A stretch of 15,787 nt of DNA from JBGSYN01 sp041750975 (GTDB lineage: Bacteria; Pseudomonadota; Alphaproteobacteria; Geminicoccales; Geminicoccaceae): the NCBI GenBank assembly GCA_041750975.1, contig JBGSYN010000173.1, forward strand, positions 1 to 15,787. The letters are read 5' to 3'. Of this stretch, positions 14,377 through 15,787 are shown in pieces (positions within the stretch are counted from its first letter, which is position 1; each line of letters begins with the position of its first letter). The notes beneath the pieces were generated by a model. The model was not told the DNA's origin. It worked only from the letters and a program-made list of their open reading frames with translations, and ran no database searches. A program made the translations under genes and the position numbers.

Positions 14377-15057
14377 ATGATCCGCTTCGAAGAGCTCTAC
14401 GACATCGCCGCGGCTCGCAAGGGCGGCAGGGACGCGCTGGAAACGCTGATCGCCGAGCCCAAACCTGCTTTTGAACTCGAGGCCGTCGGCGACGATCGCT
14501 ATCTCGCCATGATGTCCCGCTTCATCTTCCAATCGGGCCTCAATTGGAAGGTCGTCGACACCAAGTGGGACGGGATCGAAGCCGCCTTCGAGGGATTCAC
14601 CCCCAATCGCTGGGCCGTCATGTCGGACGAGGATCTCGACCGCCTGCTCAAGGACCCGCGCATCATTCGCCACGCGCCCAAGATTCTCTCCGTGCGCGAC
14701 AACGCCGTGTTCCTCCTGGACCTCAAGAAAGACCATGGCTCCGCCGGTGCGTTCTTCGCCAACCACCCGCCAAGCCAATATATCGGCCTCCTCGAGCTTC
14801 TCAAAAAGCGCGGCAACCGCATGGGCGGCACGACAGCCCAATACTTCCTGCGTTTTGCAGGCGTCGACAGCGTCATCTTCTCAGATCACGTCACCCAAGC
14901 CCTGATCCGCGAAGGTGTCGTCGACAAGAAACCGACCTCCAAGCGCGACATGGAAGCCTGCCAGAACGCCTTCAACACCTGGATGGATCAAGCCAACTGC
15001 TCGCTAACCCGCATCTCCCGCGTCCTCGCATTCACGGTCGACGAAAACCACCGCTAA
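14377..15057 (+). CDS. Tag-like DNA-3-methyladenine glycosylase I family protein
   Basis: A 226-residue protein of the Tag family (COG2818 type). The hallmark is MSRFIFQSGLNWKVVDTKWDGIEAAFEGF, then LLKDPRIIRHAPKILSVRDNA, the helical core that binds alkylated adenine in Tag. The active-site counterpart region GGTTAQYFLRFAGVDSVIF follows. E. coli Tag has a zinc site built from an N-terminal Cys and His and a C-terminal His and Cys. Here the N terminus (MIRFEELYDIAAARK) has no Cys, and the C terminus has only isolated Cys residues, so the zinc snap seems absent. It may be a structural variant that repairs alkylated bases or has moved to another substrate. The start follows the MBL stop by 26 nt with a weak ribosome site. 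It ends 1 nt from the stop of the convergent gene. Confidence 0.85.
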   Translation: MIRFEELYDIAAARKGGRDALETLIAEPKPAFELEAVGDDRYLAMMSRFIFQSGLNWKVVDTKWDGIEAAFEGFTPNRWAVMSDEDLDRLLKDPRIIRHAPKILSVRDNAVFLLDLKKDHGSAGAFFANHPPSQYIGLLELLKKRGNRMGGTTAQYFLRFAGVDSVIFSDHVTQALIREGVVDKKPTSKRDMEACQNAFNTWMDQANCSLTRISRVLAFTVDENHR

Positions 15058-15058
15058 C

Positions 15059-15787
15059 TCACCACCATCGCCGGTGATGCCGCGGCACCTTCTCCTTGCG
15101 ATGGACGACGGGACGCTGTGGCGCTGGTTGCGGCGTGGGTGATAATTCGTTCGTGCAGTTTTCATCAGGAAGGTTCTGCGAAAGGGCCGGCGCGGCCCTC
15201 TCGCGCTCTCCGCGGGATGTTGGCTCGGGTGCGGGTGCGGGTGGGGAAGGCGGGGACTTGACTTGTGAAGGAATTAATTCGTTCGTGCAATTTTCATTGG
15301 CGGCTTCGGCCGGGGCGGGCTCGGCTGCGGCCGGTGCTTCGTCGGTCGGTGGCTGATCGGCGCAATTTTCTGTGGGGATCATGCGCTTGTTCCTGCGGTA
15401 GGTATCGAGCATGACGACGGCGCGTTTGAGTTCCATTTGCGCCTGGCTCCGGTAGCGGAGGACGGTCGCGAGCGAGGTGCGGTGCTCCGGTTGGTTGATG
15501 AAATTGGTGCCATGCATGCGATGCTTGCTATGCGGCGTGATGTCGGACATGACATCGGCCTCCATCTGGTCGGCCCGCATCTGACGCCACTCCGCGACCA
15601 CGATCGCCTCGACATAGGCCAGCTCCCGATCATCGCCAGGACGAAAAGCCGCTTTTACGCTCGACGCATATGCCTCGAACGCCTCGACCGTCTCCTCGGG
15701 CAGCAACGCGAACCGCTCGCCCCGCATCCCGTGCTTCAACGCATTCATCGCCGACCGCGCCTTGCCTTCGGGCGTGCTGGGACCGCG
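15059..15787 (-). CDS. Uncharacterised NALKHG-type protein with repeat-rich tail (5' end beyond window)
   Basis: The frame is open from the window edge to TGA 15059-15061, giving 242 residues. It includes RGPSTPEGKARSAMNALKHGMRG, a motif I recognise from widespread uncharacterised proteins usually written TPEGK-R-S-NALKHGL. A start at 15748 would cut inside that motif, so the gene very likely begins upstream. Residues up to about 145 are charged and helical (ETVEAFEAYASSVKAAF, LAYVEAIVVAEWRQMRADQ). The rest is a Pro/Ala/Glu-rich disordered tail holding ENCTNEL twice and ENCADQ once, ending in basic HRKEKVPRHHRRWW. No function is known. The basic end hints at nucleic-acid contact, which is inference only. 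It is convergent with the Tag-like gene. Confidence 0.72.
   Translation of the reverse strand, partial: RGPSTPEGKARSAMNALKHGMRGERFALLPEETVEAFEAYASSVKAAFRPGDDRELAYVEAIVVAEWRQMRADQMEADVMSDITPHSKHRMHGTNFINQPEHRTSLATVLRYRSQAQMELKRAVVMLDTYRRNKRMIPTENCADQPPTDEAPAAAEPAPAEAANENCTNELIPSQVKSPPSPPAPAPEPTSRGERERAAPALSQNLPDENCTNELSPTPQPAPQRPVVHRKEKVPRHHRRWW
15144..15297. repeat. Pair of 22-bp near-identical direct repeats encoding ENCTNEL
   Basis: Copies at 15144-15165 and 15276-15297 differ at one base (21 of 22). They are 132 bp apart, exactly 44 codons, so both are read in the same frame as (E)NCTNE(L) in the tail of the NALKHG-type protein. A partial third copy (GCAATTTTC near 15361) encodes ENCADQ. 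Confidence 0.8.

Overview
The window is GC-rich, gene-dense DNA of alphaproteobacterial character, most likely Hyphomicrobiales (Rhizobiales). That placement is inferred from gene content and style (8-oxoguanine deaminase, DUF4174, paired ArsR/SRPBCC genes, a GcvA-type LysR regulator with a cupin neighbour). No rRNA, tRNA, CRISPR array, transposase or phage gene was seen. No gene-free stretch exceeds 300 bases.

Layout. (1) 1-2823, plus strand: the 3' end of an 8-oxoguanine deaminase-like amidohydrolase, a small DUF4174 protein and a SulP-type anion transporter. (2) 2820-6810, minus strand: a zone of damaged genes. It holds a membrane diguanylate cyclase split by a frameshift, an intact secreted PHB-depolymerase-like esterase, a secreted cupin protein with a frameshifted signal peptide, and a LysR regulator cut by an in-frame stop. 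(3) 6866-7500: a TetR regulator with a good palindromic operator just upstream of its start. (4) 7587-13319, minus strand: ten closely packed reading frames that look like one long operon. In transcription order they are ArsR, NTF2-like, SRPBCC, GST, DUF899 thioredoxin-like, a fused double SRPBCC, AraC, VOC/glyoxalase, a 47-codon internally deleted VOC relic, and SRPBCC. (5) 13310-13380: two related 20-bp inverted repeats, the first covering the ArsR start and the second in the divergent promoter region. (6) 13463-15057, plus strand: an MBL-fold hydrolase of the persulfide-dioxygenase-like type and a Tag-like DNA glycosylase. (7) 15059-15787, minus strand: the larger part of an uncharacterised NALKHG-type protein with a low-complexity, repeat-bearing tail.

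The most coherent system is the ArsR-headed minus-strand cluster. It has four SRPBCC (AHSA1-type) domains in three genes, with GST, VOC, thioredoxin-like and NTF2-like proteins and an embedded AraC regulator. Start/stop overlaps couple several of the genes. This suggests a regulated small-molecule or electrophile response module, possibly shared with the divergent MBL hydrolase through the paired operators. Its substrate cannot be read from the sequence. The four disrupted or deleted genes (GGDEF, cupin, LysR, mini-VOC) suggest local gene decay, although the two indels could be sequencing errors.
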